Below are positions 26,474-34,563 of a stretch of 40,930 bases of DNA, piece after piece. How positions within the stretch are numbered: position 1 is the first letter of the stretch; each line of letters starts with the position of its first letter. Made by a program: the position numbers and the translations under genes. The stretch comes from GCA-002731945 sp036344135 (GTDB taxonomy: Bacteria > Pseudomonadota > Alphaproteobacteria > MED-G09), in contig JAYYUG010000007.1 of assembly GCA_036344135.1 (NCBI GenBank), positions 1 to 40,930 of the forward strand, read 5' to 3'. Below the pieces are notes generated by a model. The model did not search any database. It was not told where the DNA came from and saw only the letters and a program-made list of their open reading frames with translations.

Positions 26474-27661
26474 TTAATAAACTTCAAATAAGCCGGCTGC
26501 TCCCATACCTCCACCAATACACATAGTCACTACTACGTTTTTGGCTTTTCTTCTTTTGCCCTCGATAAGAATATGTCCAACTAGTCTGGCACCGGTCATT
26601 CCAAAAGGATGGCCGATAGAAATTGATCCACCATTTACGTTTAATTTTTCATTATCAATTCCAAGTTTATCTTTGCAATACAAAGTCTGACTTGCAAAAG
26701 CTTCGTTTAATTCCCAAAGATCTATATCGTCAACGGTAAGATTATTCCTTTCTAGAAGTTTGGGAACTGCGTAAACTGGCCCTATTCCCATCTCATCTGG
26801 TTCACACCCTGCGACAGCGAAACCCCTAAAAGCGCCAAGAGGTTCTAATCCCTTTTTTTCTGCTAGCTTAGAATCCATAACCACGACCGACGCCGCCCCG
26901 TCAGAAAGTTGAGAGGCGTTACCAGCTGTAATGAAATGTTCTTCTCCCCTTACAGGAGGTAGTGAAGACAAACCTTCAAGAGAAGTTGTTGGTCTATTAC
27001 ATTCATCCTTGTCAACAATGTAATCAACTATTGATTCCTCGCCCGTTTCCTTATCGATAACTTTCATCTTTGTTTCCATCGGAACAATCTCATCATCAAA
27101 AAGACCTGCTTGCTGCGCTGCCGCAGTTCTTTGTTGGCTTTGTAGGGAATACTCATCCTGATATTCCCTTGAAATATCATACCTCTTTGCAACTATGTCA
27201 GCCGTTTCAATCATAGGCATCCATAAGGCCGGATAGGATTCCATCAATTTTTCTTCCGTTATGTCTTTTAGATTAATTCCTTGCATAGAAACCATTGATA
27301 TCGATTCAACGCCTGCACCAACTACGATGTCTGCTCCCTCAGCAATAACTCTCCCTGATGCCATTGCAATCGTCTGAAGTCCTGAAGAGCAAAATCTATT
27401 GACCGTTACGCCTGAAGTTGTGACAGGGCAACCAGCCCAAATAGCTGCTAGTCTACCAACGTTTTGACCGGTAGCACCCTCAGGAGTTCCGCATCCCATA
27501 ATAACATCTTCGACTTCTTCAGGCTCTATACCAGCCCGTTCTATAGAGTGTTTAACGGCGTGTCCTGCTATTGCGGCTCCATGAGTCACATTAAAACCCC
27601 CTCTACCTGATTTAGCTAAACCTGTTCTGGCGGTGGATACTATAACTGCTTCTTTAGTTAT
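26474..27661 (-). CDS. Acetyl-CoA acyltransferase (thiolase), apparent ATA start
   Basis: A thiolase of 395 residues if begun at ATA 27661. The conserved N-terminal segment EAVIVSTARTGLAKSGRGGF lies in frame upstream of the first permitted start (GTG 27589), and only with it do the catalytic residues fall at standard positions: C91 (NRFCSSG), H351 (SIGHPFG) and C381 (MCIGGGMGAAG). Between an in-frame TAG and GTG 27589 there is no ATG, GTG or TTG. ATA 27661 has AGGAG (27672-27668) six nt before it. It catalyses thiolytic cleavage of 3-ketoacyl-CoA or condensation of acetyl-CoA. A GTG-started product would lose the first beta strand. Confidence 0.88.
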   Translation of the reverse strand: MTKEAVIVSTARTGLAKSGRGGFNVTHGAAIAGHAVKHSIERAGIEPEEVEDVIMGCGTPEGATGQNVGRLAAIWAGCPVTTSGVTVNRFCSSGLQTIAMASGRVIAEGADIVVGAGVESISMVSMQGINLKDITEEKLMESYPALWMPMIETADIVAKRYDISREYQDEYSLQSQQRTAAAQQAGLFDDEIVPMETKMKVIDKETGEESIVDYIVDKDECNRPTTSLEGLSSLPPVRGEEHFITAGNASQLSDGAASVVVMDSKLAEKKGLEPLGAFRGFAVAGCEPDEMGIGPVYAVPKLLERNNLTVDDIDLWELNEAFASQTLYCKDKLGIDNEKLNVNGGSISIGHPFGMTGARLVGHILIEGKRRKAKNVVVTMCIGGGMGAAGLFEVY

Positions 27662-27681
27662 CTTTTTCTCCTAGGAATCAT
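27658..27681 (-). promoter_or_regulatory. Thiolase translation-initiation region: AGGAG site, ATA codon and a 7-codon leader frame
   Basis: AGGAG (27672-27668) is placed six nt before ATA 27661-27659. A short frame ATG 27681 (MIPRRKR) ends in TAA at 27660-27658, so its stop overlaps the ATA as ATAA, like the ATGA overlaps used for coupled reinitiation. This arrangement may help a poor start codon, or the ATA may be a base error for ATG. Confidence 0.5.
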
Positions 27682-27830
27682 GAACTTCTCAACGATAAAA
27701 AATTGATATTTTACCATTTATAGATATTTTTTACGTAAAAACAAAATTTTTCAACAAATAAATCCATAATTTTTAATGATTGATATCTTATCGTCTTTTA
27801 TGTAAGCCTTAACATAATTAGGAGAAATTT

Positions 27831-28106
27831 TTGTCAGAAGTTAATTTATCATTAGATCATCTCATTAAATTGCTTATTAAGGATAAACAAGAAGTTTCAA
27901 AATCTGTTTTTGAAAAAAAAACTGAAATTCTTTCATTAAATATCGATTTATGTGATTTTTCTTCACTTATAGAAAGTGACAATATTTTGATTGATACAAA
28001 TGTTTTAAAAAAGACCCATGACGTTGTTTATCAGAGGTCTATTGTGAGTAAAGACAAAAAAATAGTTGCTACCGCAACGAGCATTTGGCAAAGAAGCTAT
28101 CGATGA
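27831..28106 (+). CDS. Small hotdog-like protein, translationally coupled to the downstream protease
   Basis: A 91-residue protein with TTG start at 27831 and GGAG 7 nt upstream. I do not recognise it firmly. The second half (SLNIDL...DNILIDTNVLKKT...IVATATSIWQR) has the strand pattern of PaaI-like hotdog thioesterases, but the first strands and the HGG motif are missing, so it could be a minimal or decayed hotdog protein. Its TGA (28104-28106) overlaps the ATG of the subtilase gene (28103) as ATGA, strong evidence that it is translated. No signal peptide. Confidence 0.65.
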   Translation: MSEVNLSLDHLIKLLIKDKQEVSKSVFEKKTEILSLNIDLCDFSSLIESDNILIDTNVLKKTHDVVYQRSIVSKDKKIVATATSIWQRSYR

Positions 28107-30607
28107 TTCTAGCAGAAGAAAATAATTTTTCTTTCAAAAGAAATATAATATGTTTGATCTCTTCCATCTTTATTTGTTCTTGTGGAGGAGGGGGAGGCGG
28201 AGGAAATATTTTACCAGTTTCCGAGTTACCAAGTGAACAAACAAGCTCAAAGGATACTGTGAACAATTTACTTCCATTTGCAGATATAATAAAAGCGATA
28301 GAAACTGATGAATACTTTAATCAGTGGGGTTTAAGTTTCATAAATGCCTCCTCTGCCTACCTTCTTGATGCCACGGGCAAAGGTTCAATCGTTGCAGTGG
28401 TTGACGAAGCCTTAGACTGGTCACATCATGAATTTTTAAAAGCAAATATTTTGCATCCGGATAGTGCACTAACTTATTCGGGTAATCGGGAACCTACGGC
28501 ATGGCAAAAATTCCATGGAACTGCCACTGTTTCTATTATTGCCGCTAGAAAGGATTCGGCCGATATCCCATCAAACATGCACGGTGTAGCATACGACTCA
28601 CAAATCCTTTTTATCGCTACTGAGCTTGGCGACCCTCCTTCAGATGGAGAGTACGTTCCAACAGATATAGATAAATTTGATTGGTCTTATTACGATGCCC
28701 AAGAAGCAAAAATGTATAATAATCTGTCAGTAAAAGCTCAAATCGTTAATAACAGTTTTGGTTTTACTGGTCAGATAACCGATTATCCTAAAACTACATT
28801 TGCAAATAATTTTCCTAAATTTATAGATACCTTAGGAAAAAACGAAGATACCATTTTCGTTTGGTCGGCTGGAAATTACAATGGAATTACTGATGTTGAA
28901 GGCAATAAAGTTGATGGTACTGATCCAGGTTGGCTAGCTGGTTTGGGATACTACTTTCCCAAGTTAAAAGACAATAATGTTGCGGTTGTAGCAATAGACC
29001 AGGAAGGAATGATAGCAGATTTTTCTAATCGTTGTGGCGTGGCAAAAGATTTCTGTATAGCTGCACCAGGGGTAAGGGTTAATGTCGCGATTCCTAATAA
29101 TTTATACGTATCTTTAACTGAACAAGAAAAGTCGGTATTGAGTGAGGGTGTATTGAATTATTTAAAGGATCATCCAACTGAAGCGTATCTTCTTGCTTCT
29201 GGCACTTCTTTTGCTGCACCGCATGTTAGCGGTTCTTTAGCGGTCTTATTTGATAAATTTGGGTCCCAATTATCAGCAAAAGAAATCTTAAAACGACTCT
29301 TTCTCACTGCAAATAAAGAAGGAATATATGCTGATGAAGAAATTTACGGTCACGGAGCTCTAGATTTGGGACAAGCCATTACTCCCGTGGGTTCAATTTC
29401 ATTCTTTAACTCGTCACACTTGTCCAGTGATGCATTACCAGTTTCAGAATCTTTTGTAATAACAGGTAAGTCTTTTGGAGATAGTTTAAACGAAGGATTA
29501 AAAAGTTATAATTTTTCATTTTTCGATCAGTTAGCCGCACCATTTTTGGTTCCTGCAAATACCCTTTTTAATACTAAAATTGAAAAATTTTCACAAATAG
29601 AAAGAATGAAGGATTTTCAAGAAAAGAAATTCTTTAACGAAAATACCAATGGATTTTTTTCCTTTTCGTCTTGGGATTATGTGACCAATAGAGAAGGAAA
29701 TCGCGGTTTGCGATTGATCGACGCAAGCATAAAATATTTTTCTGGTGAAGATTCTTTTTCTCTTGATTATGGTCTAAATCCTTCATTAAATATTTTTTCG
29801 TATTACGAAATTGACAATTTGCAGTCTGCGTTTTTTGATTCAAATATCTTTACTATTCCTTGGTTAAAGAACGTTGAGGCTGGTTATAGCGCGACGATTT
29901 CGAGAAAAACTAAAATTGGAGAAATTAAATTCAATGTTTACTCAGGATCAAAACGTAGAGAGAATTGGCAGATATTGCCATCTTTTTTAATACCTAAAGA
30001 AGGTAAGGCAATGGGTGGTTTTGTTTCCTTCTCTATGAACAAAAGAAAAAATCTATTTGATCTCACCTTAGGATATTTGAAGGAAGAGAATAATTTATTG
30101 GGTAATAATTCAAATGGTGCTTTTGGAAATTTCCATGATGAAGAAAGTTTGTATATCTCAGTATTAAATAGGACGTCATTTTCTAAAAGATTAGATCTTT
30201 TGATTAATGTTAGTGCCATCGAGAGCGAACCCCTCAAATCGAATTATTATATCCAATCAATATCTGACCTTACTGAGTTAAGTTTTGATATAGGCTTTAT
30301 AGTAAAAGAAATATTTTCGTTAAACGAAACATTAACCTTTAGGCTTTACCAAGAACCAAGAGTAGAAAAGGGAAAGATCTTTATAGAAGTTCCTATTGGT
30401 AGAAATTATTCTGGTGATGTTTTTTTTGAAAATGTACAGTTTCCTTTAAGACCTTCAGGGAGAGAGTTATCATTCGAGGCTGTTTGGGCAAAAAATAGCA
30501 ACGATAAGATCATTAATTTTCTGCTAGGAGTCAAAAAAGATAAAGGTAATATAAGGGATGGTTCATTAGATTTTAATATGCTCTTCGCATTTAAAAGTTT
30601 TTTTTAA
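28103..30607 (+). CDS. Subtilisin-like (S8) serine protease lipoautotransporter, NalP/SphB1-like
   Basis: An 834-residue protein. The N-terminus has a positive and hydrophobic signal ending at cysteines C25/C27, then a run of seven Gly, which recalls the lipobox-plus-polyglycine of NalP and SphB1. The S8 triad is D101 (VAVVDEALDW), H138 (FHGTATVS) and S369 (SGTSFAAPHVSG), with oxyanion asparagine in IVNNSFG. The C-terminal 250-270 residues are beta-rich with alternating aromatic residues and end in Phe, fitting a 12-strand outer-membrane barrel. I start at ATG 28103 (ATGA overlap) rather than TTG 28085. It probably cuts surface proteins. Its stop shares TTAA with the opposing gene. Confidence 0.82.
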   Translation: MILAEENNFSFKRNIICLISSIFICSCGGGGGGGNILPVSELPSEQTSSKDTVNNLLPFADIIKAIETDEYFNQWGLSFINASSAYLLDATGKGSIVAVVDEALDWSHHEFLKANILHPDSALTYSGNREPTAWQKFHGTATVSIIAARKDSADIPSNMHGVAYDSQILFIATELGDPPSDGEYVPTDIDKFDWSYYDAQEAKMYNNLSVKAQIVNNSFGFTGQITDYPKTTFANNFPKFIDTLGKNEDTIFVWSAGNYNGITDVEGNKVDGTDPGWLAGLGYYFPKLKDNNVAVVAIDQEGMIADFSNRCGVAKDFCIAAPGVRVNVAIPNNLYVSLTEQEKSVLSEGVLNYLKDHPTEAYLLASGTSFAAPHVSGSLAVLFDKFGSQLSAKEILKRLFLTANKEGIYADEEIYGHGALDLGQAITPVGSISFFNSSHLSSDALPVSESFVITGKSFGDSLNEGLKSYNFSFFDQLAAPFLVPANTLFNTKIEKFSQIERMKDFQEKKFFNENTNGFFSFSSWDYVTNREGNRGLRLIDASIKYFSGEDSFSLDYGLNPSLNIFSYYEIDNLQSAFFDSNIFTIPWLKNVEAGYSATISRKTKIGEIKFNVYSGSKRRENWQILPSFLIPKEGKAMGGFVSFSMNKRKNLFDLTLGYLKEENNLLGNNSNGAFGNFHDEESLYISVLNRTSFSKRLDLLINVSAIESEPLKSNYYIQSISDLTELSFDIGFIVKEIFSLNETLTFRLYQEPRVEKGKIFIEVPIGRNYSGDVFFENVQFPLRPSGRELSFEAVWAKNSNDKIINFLLGVKKDKGNIRDGSLDFNMLFAFKSFF

Positions 30608-31488
30608 AGTCCTAAATCTTTTTTTAGAGGATATAAATCCTCAAATTCAGCATCTCTCTCCTCAAAATTTGAGGACATTGCTTCTTTCATATCGGCTTCA
30701 GGATTAAACATACCGCTCTGCCATAAAGAGATTCTATCGAGACCCTCTTTTATTGTTCTTCCGCGTGTATAATTGATCATATCTTTAGAACCCCAGATAG
30801 CGAGGGGAGTTTTTCGGGAAATCTCTTGGGCAATTTCCATTGCATGCTCAATCATTTTCTCCTTGTCTTCAAAAACTTTATTAACTAAGCCGGTCGAATG
30901 AGCTTCCTCAGCGTAAAGTCGTCGACCTGTATATGCTAATTCTTTCACGAGTCCAAGTGGCATCAGGTATTGCAGGCGCGGAAAGGTTCCGACATCTGCG
31001 GTCATGCCTATATTTATTTCCTGAATACAGAAGAATGCGTCTTCAGTGCAATATCGAAAATCGCATGCAGAGGCGAAATCTACTCCTCCACCGACACACG
31101 CTCCTTGAATGGCCATAATGGTGGGAATTCTTGCTTCATCAATACAGTTAAAAGTTTCTTGAAGTTTGAGAAGATTTTTATAGAAGCTCCCTCTTTGCCT
31201 TCCTCTTTCACTCATTTTTACTTCTTCTTTTCCTGAGGAAGTAATGTTTGAGGCGCTGAAAACCCCGAGGTCCATTCCGGAACAAAAGTGCTTCCCGTTT
31301 GAAGATATCACTATGACTCGCGCTAAGGCATCTTCATCTATTGTTGTTATTATTTCTGGTAATTCTGTCCAAAAGTCAGGAATCATGCTGTTCATTTTTT
31401 CTGGTCTATTAAGTATAAGGTGGGCAACATTATCCTTTATACTTAAATCAAAGCACTCGAATTTTTTTTCAGTTATTGATTTTACCAT
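30604..31488 (-). CDS. Delta3,5-delta2,4-dienoyl-CoA isomerase (ECH1-like)
   Basis: A 294-residue crotonase-family enzyme. D137 (GGGVD), E157 (IQEINIG) and D165 (TADVGT) match the three acidic residues D176, E196 and D204 of rat dienoyl-CoA isomerase with identical spacing (20 and 8), and the surrounding segment GACVGGGVDFASACDFRYC is typical. It shifts double bonds in 3,5-dienoyl-CoA during breakdown of unsaturated fatty acids with odd-position bonds. It is divergent from a MaoC-type hydratase (79 nt), and both point to fatty-acid oxidation. Confidence 0.88.
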   Translation of the reverse strand: MVKSITEKKFECFDLSIKDNVAHLILNRPEKMNSMIPDFWTELPEIITTIDEDALARVIVISSNGKHFCSGMDLGVFSASNITSSGKEEVKMSERGRQRGSFYKNLLKLQETFNCIDEARIPTIMAIQGACVGGGVDFASACDFRYCTEDAFFCIQEINIGMTADVGTFPRLQYLMPLGLVKELAYTGRRLYAEEAHSTGLVNKVFEDKEKMIEHAMEIAQEISRKTPLAIWGSKDMINYTRGRTIKEGLDRISLWQSGMFNPEADMKEAMSSNFEERDAEFEDLYPLKKDLGL

Positions 31489-31567
31489 TTCAGCCTCCTA
31501 AAAAACTCTATAACATAACAACTTAATAATAGATTACGATATTTAAAAGTTAAATTTGGAGAAAATG

Positions 31568-32422
31568 ATGGCGATTGATCACGATAAAATAATGTCTCTG
31601 CAAACAAAAGATCAAGAATTTTCCTATGGTGATAGGGAGACTATGCTCTACGCTTTAGGTATTGGTTTTGGAAGAGACCCTCTAGACGCAAATGAATTAA
31701 ATTTTGTCTATGAGAAGAATCTTAAAACTATTCCTACAATGGCTACCGTAATATCTTGGGGGGCTGGCAATATGCGTGAAAGCGGCATCAATTACTTGCT
31801 GGTTCTGCATGGCGAACAAAGATTAAAGTTGTATGAACCTTTACCAACTTTTGCAGATATTTTGGTTGATTCAAGAGTCGTTGGAGTGATTGATAAAGGA
31901 AAAGAGAAGGGCGCTCTAATTCTAACAGAAACTGATATTAAACATAAAGAGGATAACCGACTTTTGTGTACTTTGGGATCAACCACATTTGCAAGAGGAG
32001 ACGGAGGTTTTGGTGGGCCAAAAGATGGGGCACCAGAACCACACACAATACCTGAAAGATTGCATGATGAAGAAATCACATTAGATACTGATCCTTATCA
32101 AGCTCTTTTGTACAGACTTTCGGGTGATAGGAATCCGCTTCATTCAGATCCCGATATAGCGAAAGCGGCAGGTTTTGAGGCGCCTATTCTTCATGGTTTA
32201 TGTACCTACGGAACAGCATGTAGGGCAATCATCACTTCAGTGTGTGAATATAATTCTAATAGAATTGAAGAATTTAATGTCCGATTTTCTTCTCCAGTTT
32301 TTCCGGGAGAAAAAATTACCACTGAAATTTGGAGAGACAATAATGAAATCTCATTCAGATGTTGGGTTAAAGATCGAGATACTATGGTTCTGAATAACGG
32401 GAAATGTGTTCTTGGGAATTAA
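31568..32422 (+). CDS. MaoC-type enoyl-CoA hydratase 2 (double hotdog)
   Basis: A 284-residue protein with an N-terminal hotdog half (FSYGDRETMLYALGIGFG) and a C-terminal MaoC half carrying the hydratase-2 motif YRLSGDRNPLHSDP, then GFEAPILHGLCTYG. This matches the eukaryotic multifunctional enzyme type 2 hydratase and bacterial relatives that form (3R)-hydroxyacyl-CoA. GGAG (31558-31561) is best spaced for ATG 31568; ATG 31565 is an alternative, and TTG 31556 is unlikely because it precedes the ribosome site. Its stop lies 13 nt from the opposing small membrane protein gene. Confidence 0.9.
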   Translation: MAIDHDKIMSLQTKDQEFSYGDRETMLYALGIGFGRDPLDANELNFVYEKNLKTIPTMATVISWGAGNMRESGINYLLVLHGEQRLKLYEPLPTFADILVDSRVVGVIDKGKEKGALILTETDIKHKEDNRLLCTLGSTTFARGDGGFGGPKDGAPEPHTIPERLHDEEITLDTDPYQALLYRLSGDRNPLHSDPDIAKAAGFEAPILHGLCTYGTACRAIITSVCEYNSNRIEEFNVRFSSPVFPGEKITTEIWRDNNEISFRCWVKDRDTMVLNNGKCVLGN

Positions 32423-32435
32423 AATAGATAATAAT

Positions 32436-32678
32436 TTAACGTCCAATCCTTTTTGCTAAGCCCAAAGCTATCATGCATATCAAGATTACTATGATAAAAC
32501 CTTCAAGCGCTCCCACGTAATCAATTTTATTAGAATCAGTATTGATATAAGGAGTCGTTGTGGTTTTCACCAGTGGTTCAGGAGAAATAACAGGCTCAGA
32601 TTCAATAACCGGTTCCGGTGCAATAACAGGTTCAGATGCTACAGCTGCATCCGATTCAATAACGCCTTCTTCTTCCAT
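32436..32678 (-). CDS. Small membrane protein with Pro/Glu hexapeptide repeats
   Basis: An 80-residue protein. Residues 16-37 are repeats of about six residues (EPVIAP, EPVIES, EPVISP, EPLVK), encoded by an 18-nt DNA period. A Thr-rich linker follows, then one membrane segment (about 57-74) ending in KRIGR. The positive C-terminus suggests it stays in the cytoplasm and the acidic Pro-rich part faces the periplasm, without a cleavable signal. GGGAG lies 6 nt before ATG, supporting translation. I do not recognise a family. It is the last gene of the dehalogenase run, 70 nt after the alpha/beta hydrolase. Confidence 0.72.
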   Translation of the reverse strand: MEEEGVIESDAAVASEPVIAPEPVIESEPVISPEPLVKTTTTPYINTDSNKIDYVGALEGFIIVILICMIALGLAKRIGR

Positions 32679-32748
32679 TAGTATCTCCCGACATCATATT
32701 AACCTATGCAGAATTAATATGGAATTTCTTTTTTATAACGATTCGAGA

Positions 32749-33672
32749 TTAAATAACTTTAATTCTTTTTCCTATCTTAACAATTTCTTCTTGTACTAAT
32801 TTTGGAAATTCCATAGGCAAGAAATGAGAAGCTCCCTCAACAGTCTTAAAAGTTCCCTTAGAATCCCTTGATTTTAACAGTTCGGGCCCCTCTGCTCTTG
32901 TTGTTGAATTTTCTTCTCCTTGTAATAGCGTAATTGGTGAATTGATATCTTTTATCATGCCCATAGCATCATGTTTCCAACATGAAAAAGACGCAGCCTC
33001 CCAATGCGGGTCACAACTAAGAGTTAGGTGATTATTAACTTCTTCGGTACCACCAGAAATATAGTCTTGAATCATTTCATCAGGCCAAGTTGCAAAGGCT
33101 CCTCGTCCTTTATAGGAATTGAACATTTGATCTGCACTCTTCCAATTTCTTCTCCTTTTTTTTGTGCTATCCGACAACTGCATTCCTTGTTTGATCACAG
33201 GAATAATTTTTAAAAAAGGATATTGTCTTCCAAATTTTAAAAAAAGCTTAAATTTTGATGGCATTAATACAGGCTCAATCAAAACCAAACCTGCGACTAA
33301 ATCCGGTCTTTTTGCGGCTACTTGAATTGCTGAAGCTCCCCCCATAGAGTGCCCGCCTAAGAGTATCGGCGATCCTGTTTTGGTAACAAAATTTTCTACC
33401 GATTTAATTAAGTCGTCACAATAGATCTTCCAATCAAACATATGTTTTGGTATGGCTTCCAGCTTTGTGAAGCCATGACCCCTGGCGTCTACTGATCGGA
33501 TATTGAAAGATGTGGCAAGTGGCTCAAGTAACTTCCTGTAAGTTAGTGCATTAAATCCAGTAGCGTGAGCAAATTGAAGGCCTGGTTTTTTTACCCCATC
33601 ATCCCATTCAATGAAGGAAACCCTACCTTCTCCCCAATTGAGAGTATCTCGTTTAAAATTTTCCTCTGCCAT
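32749..33672 (-). CDS. Alpha/beta hydrolase
   Basis: A 307-residue alpha/beta-hydrolase fold protein. The nucleophile elbow is GHSMGG (S109), the oxyanion region HATGFNALTY lies at about 35-44, and the likely catalytic His is in GASHFLPMEFP near the C-terminus. No signal peptide. Family members include esterases, lactonases and C-C hydrolases; the sequence does not choose among them. It begins 11 nt after the dehalogenase stop, so it probably acts on the same or a related compound. Confidence 0.88.
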   Translation of the reverse strand: MAEENFKRDTLNWGEGRVSFIEWDDGVKKPGLQFAHATGFNALTYRKLLEPLATSFNIRSVDARGHGFTKLEAIPKHMFDWKIYCDDLIKSVENFVTKTGSPILLGGHSMGGASAIQVAAKRPDLVAGLVLIEPVLMPSKFKLFLKFGRQYPFLKIIPVIKQGMQLSDSTKKRRRNWKSADQMFNSYKGRGAFATWPDEMIQDYISGGTEEVNNHLTLSCDPHWEAASFSCWKHDAMGMIKDINSPITLLQGEENSTTRAEGPELLKSRDSKGTFKTVEGASHFLPMEFPKLVQEEIVKIGKRIKVI

Positions 33673-33683
33673 TTGAATTAATT

Positions 33684-34562
33684 TTAGAGTGTTTTATACC
33701 AATTGAGAATGGCTTCACCGATCTCGTGAGGCGAGTCCTCTTGTATAAAATGATTTCCTTTAACGGAAATTTCCGTTTGATTCTTCCACGTTCTGCAAAA
33801 ATCTCTTTGTTTTCCAACAAGTATTGCACCGGGTTCGGCATTGATAAATAGCTTTGGAATTTCGTTCTCAGCCATCCACTTTCCATAGCTTTTAACTATC
33901 TCGCAAACTTCTCTAGGTTCGTCGTCTATGGGAATTTGTCTCGGCCAATCTAGGGTAGGACGCCTATCAAGTTCTCCCAAGTATGGCCTTTTGTACACTT
34001 CCATTTCTTCACTGTCGAGGTCTCTTATAACTGCACTTGGCAAAACTCCTTCAACGAAAAAATTCTTCTTCAGCACCAATTCTTCTCCTGCTTCGGATCT
34101 AAAGCCCTGAAAAATTGAGCGCCCATCTTCTGGCCAATTTTCCCAATGTAGCGGTTCAACAATTGCTTCCATGTAGCATACTCCTTTTACGCTATCTCTA
34201 TGATCATTAGACCAGTGAAAACCAAGAGCCGAGCCCCAGTCATGGATTGCAAAGGTCACGTTTTCTTCGACGCCTAGTTCCTTAAGGCACGCATCAAAAT
34301 ATTCTTTTTGCACGTGATAGGAGTAGGTATTTTCTCCCCTATCTTCTAATTTCTCGCTGTCTCCCATTCCTATTAAATCTATAGCTATGCAACGCGTATG
34401 ATCTGATAGATATGGCATTATGTTTCTCCACAGATAAGATGAAGTTGGATTTCCGTGTTGGAAGATGAATGGTTCGCCTTCACCCAATTCTACATACGCC
34501 ATTTTCTTTCCCAAGACTTCTATCGTTTTCTTTGGTAACTCTTCTTTTGAGATTTCACTCAT
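33684..34562 (-). CDS. Haloalkane dehalogenase (HLD-II, LinB/DhaA-like)
   Basis: A 292-residue alpha/beta hydrolase with the full haloalkane dehalogenase pentad: N38 (HGNPTSSYLW), nucleophile D108 and halide-binding W109 (IHDWGSALGFHW), acid E132 (MEAI) and H271 (NHFIQEDSP). These positions are nearly the same as in LinB, and NAEPGA, RDFCRTWKNQTEI and WPRQIPI also match LinB. It should replace halogen on haloalkanes by hydroxyl without cofactors. ATG 34562 is one base after the upstream stop; a longer frame to 34688 would overlap the isomerase gene by 125 nt and is rejected. Cytoplasmic. Confidence 0.92.
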   Translation of the reverse strand: MSEISKEELPKKTIEVLGKKMAYVELGEGEPFIFQHGNPTSSYLWRNIMPYLSDHTRCIAIDLIGMGDSEKLEDRGENTYSYHVQKEYFDACLKELGVEENVTFAIHDWGSALGFHWSNDHRDSVKGVCYMEAIVEPLHWENWPEDGRSIFQGFRSEAGEELVLKKNFFVEGVLPSAVIRDLDSEEMEVYKRPYLGELDRRPTLDWPRQIPIDDEPREVCEIVKSYGKWMAENEIPKLFINAEPGAILVGKQRDFCRTWKNQTEISVKGNHFIQEDSPHEIGEAILNWYKTL

Positions 34563-34563
34563 C

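Noticed and set aside
28085..28102. TTG start for the subtilase gene
   Set aside because: ATG 28103 overlaps the upstream stop as ATGA and leaves the signal peptide intact.
32560..32799. Plus-strand frame with Gly/Ser/Thr repeats
   Set aside because: Antisense image of the 18-nt repeats in the small membrane protein, which has the better ribosome site and a sensible membrane helix.
33653..33886. Minus-strand 77-residue frame between the hydrolase and the dehalogenase
   Set aside because: Overlaps the C-terminus of the dehalogenase in another frame and has no family features.
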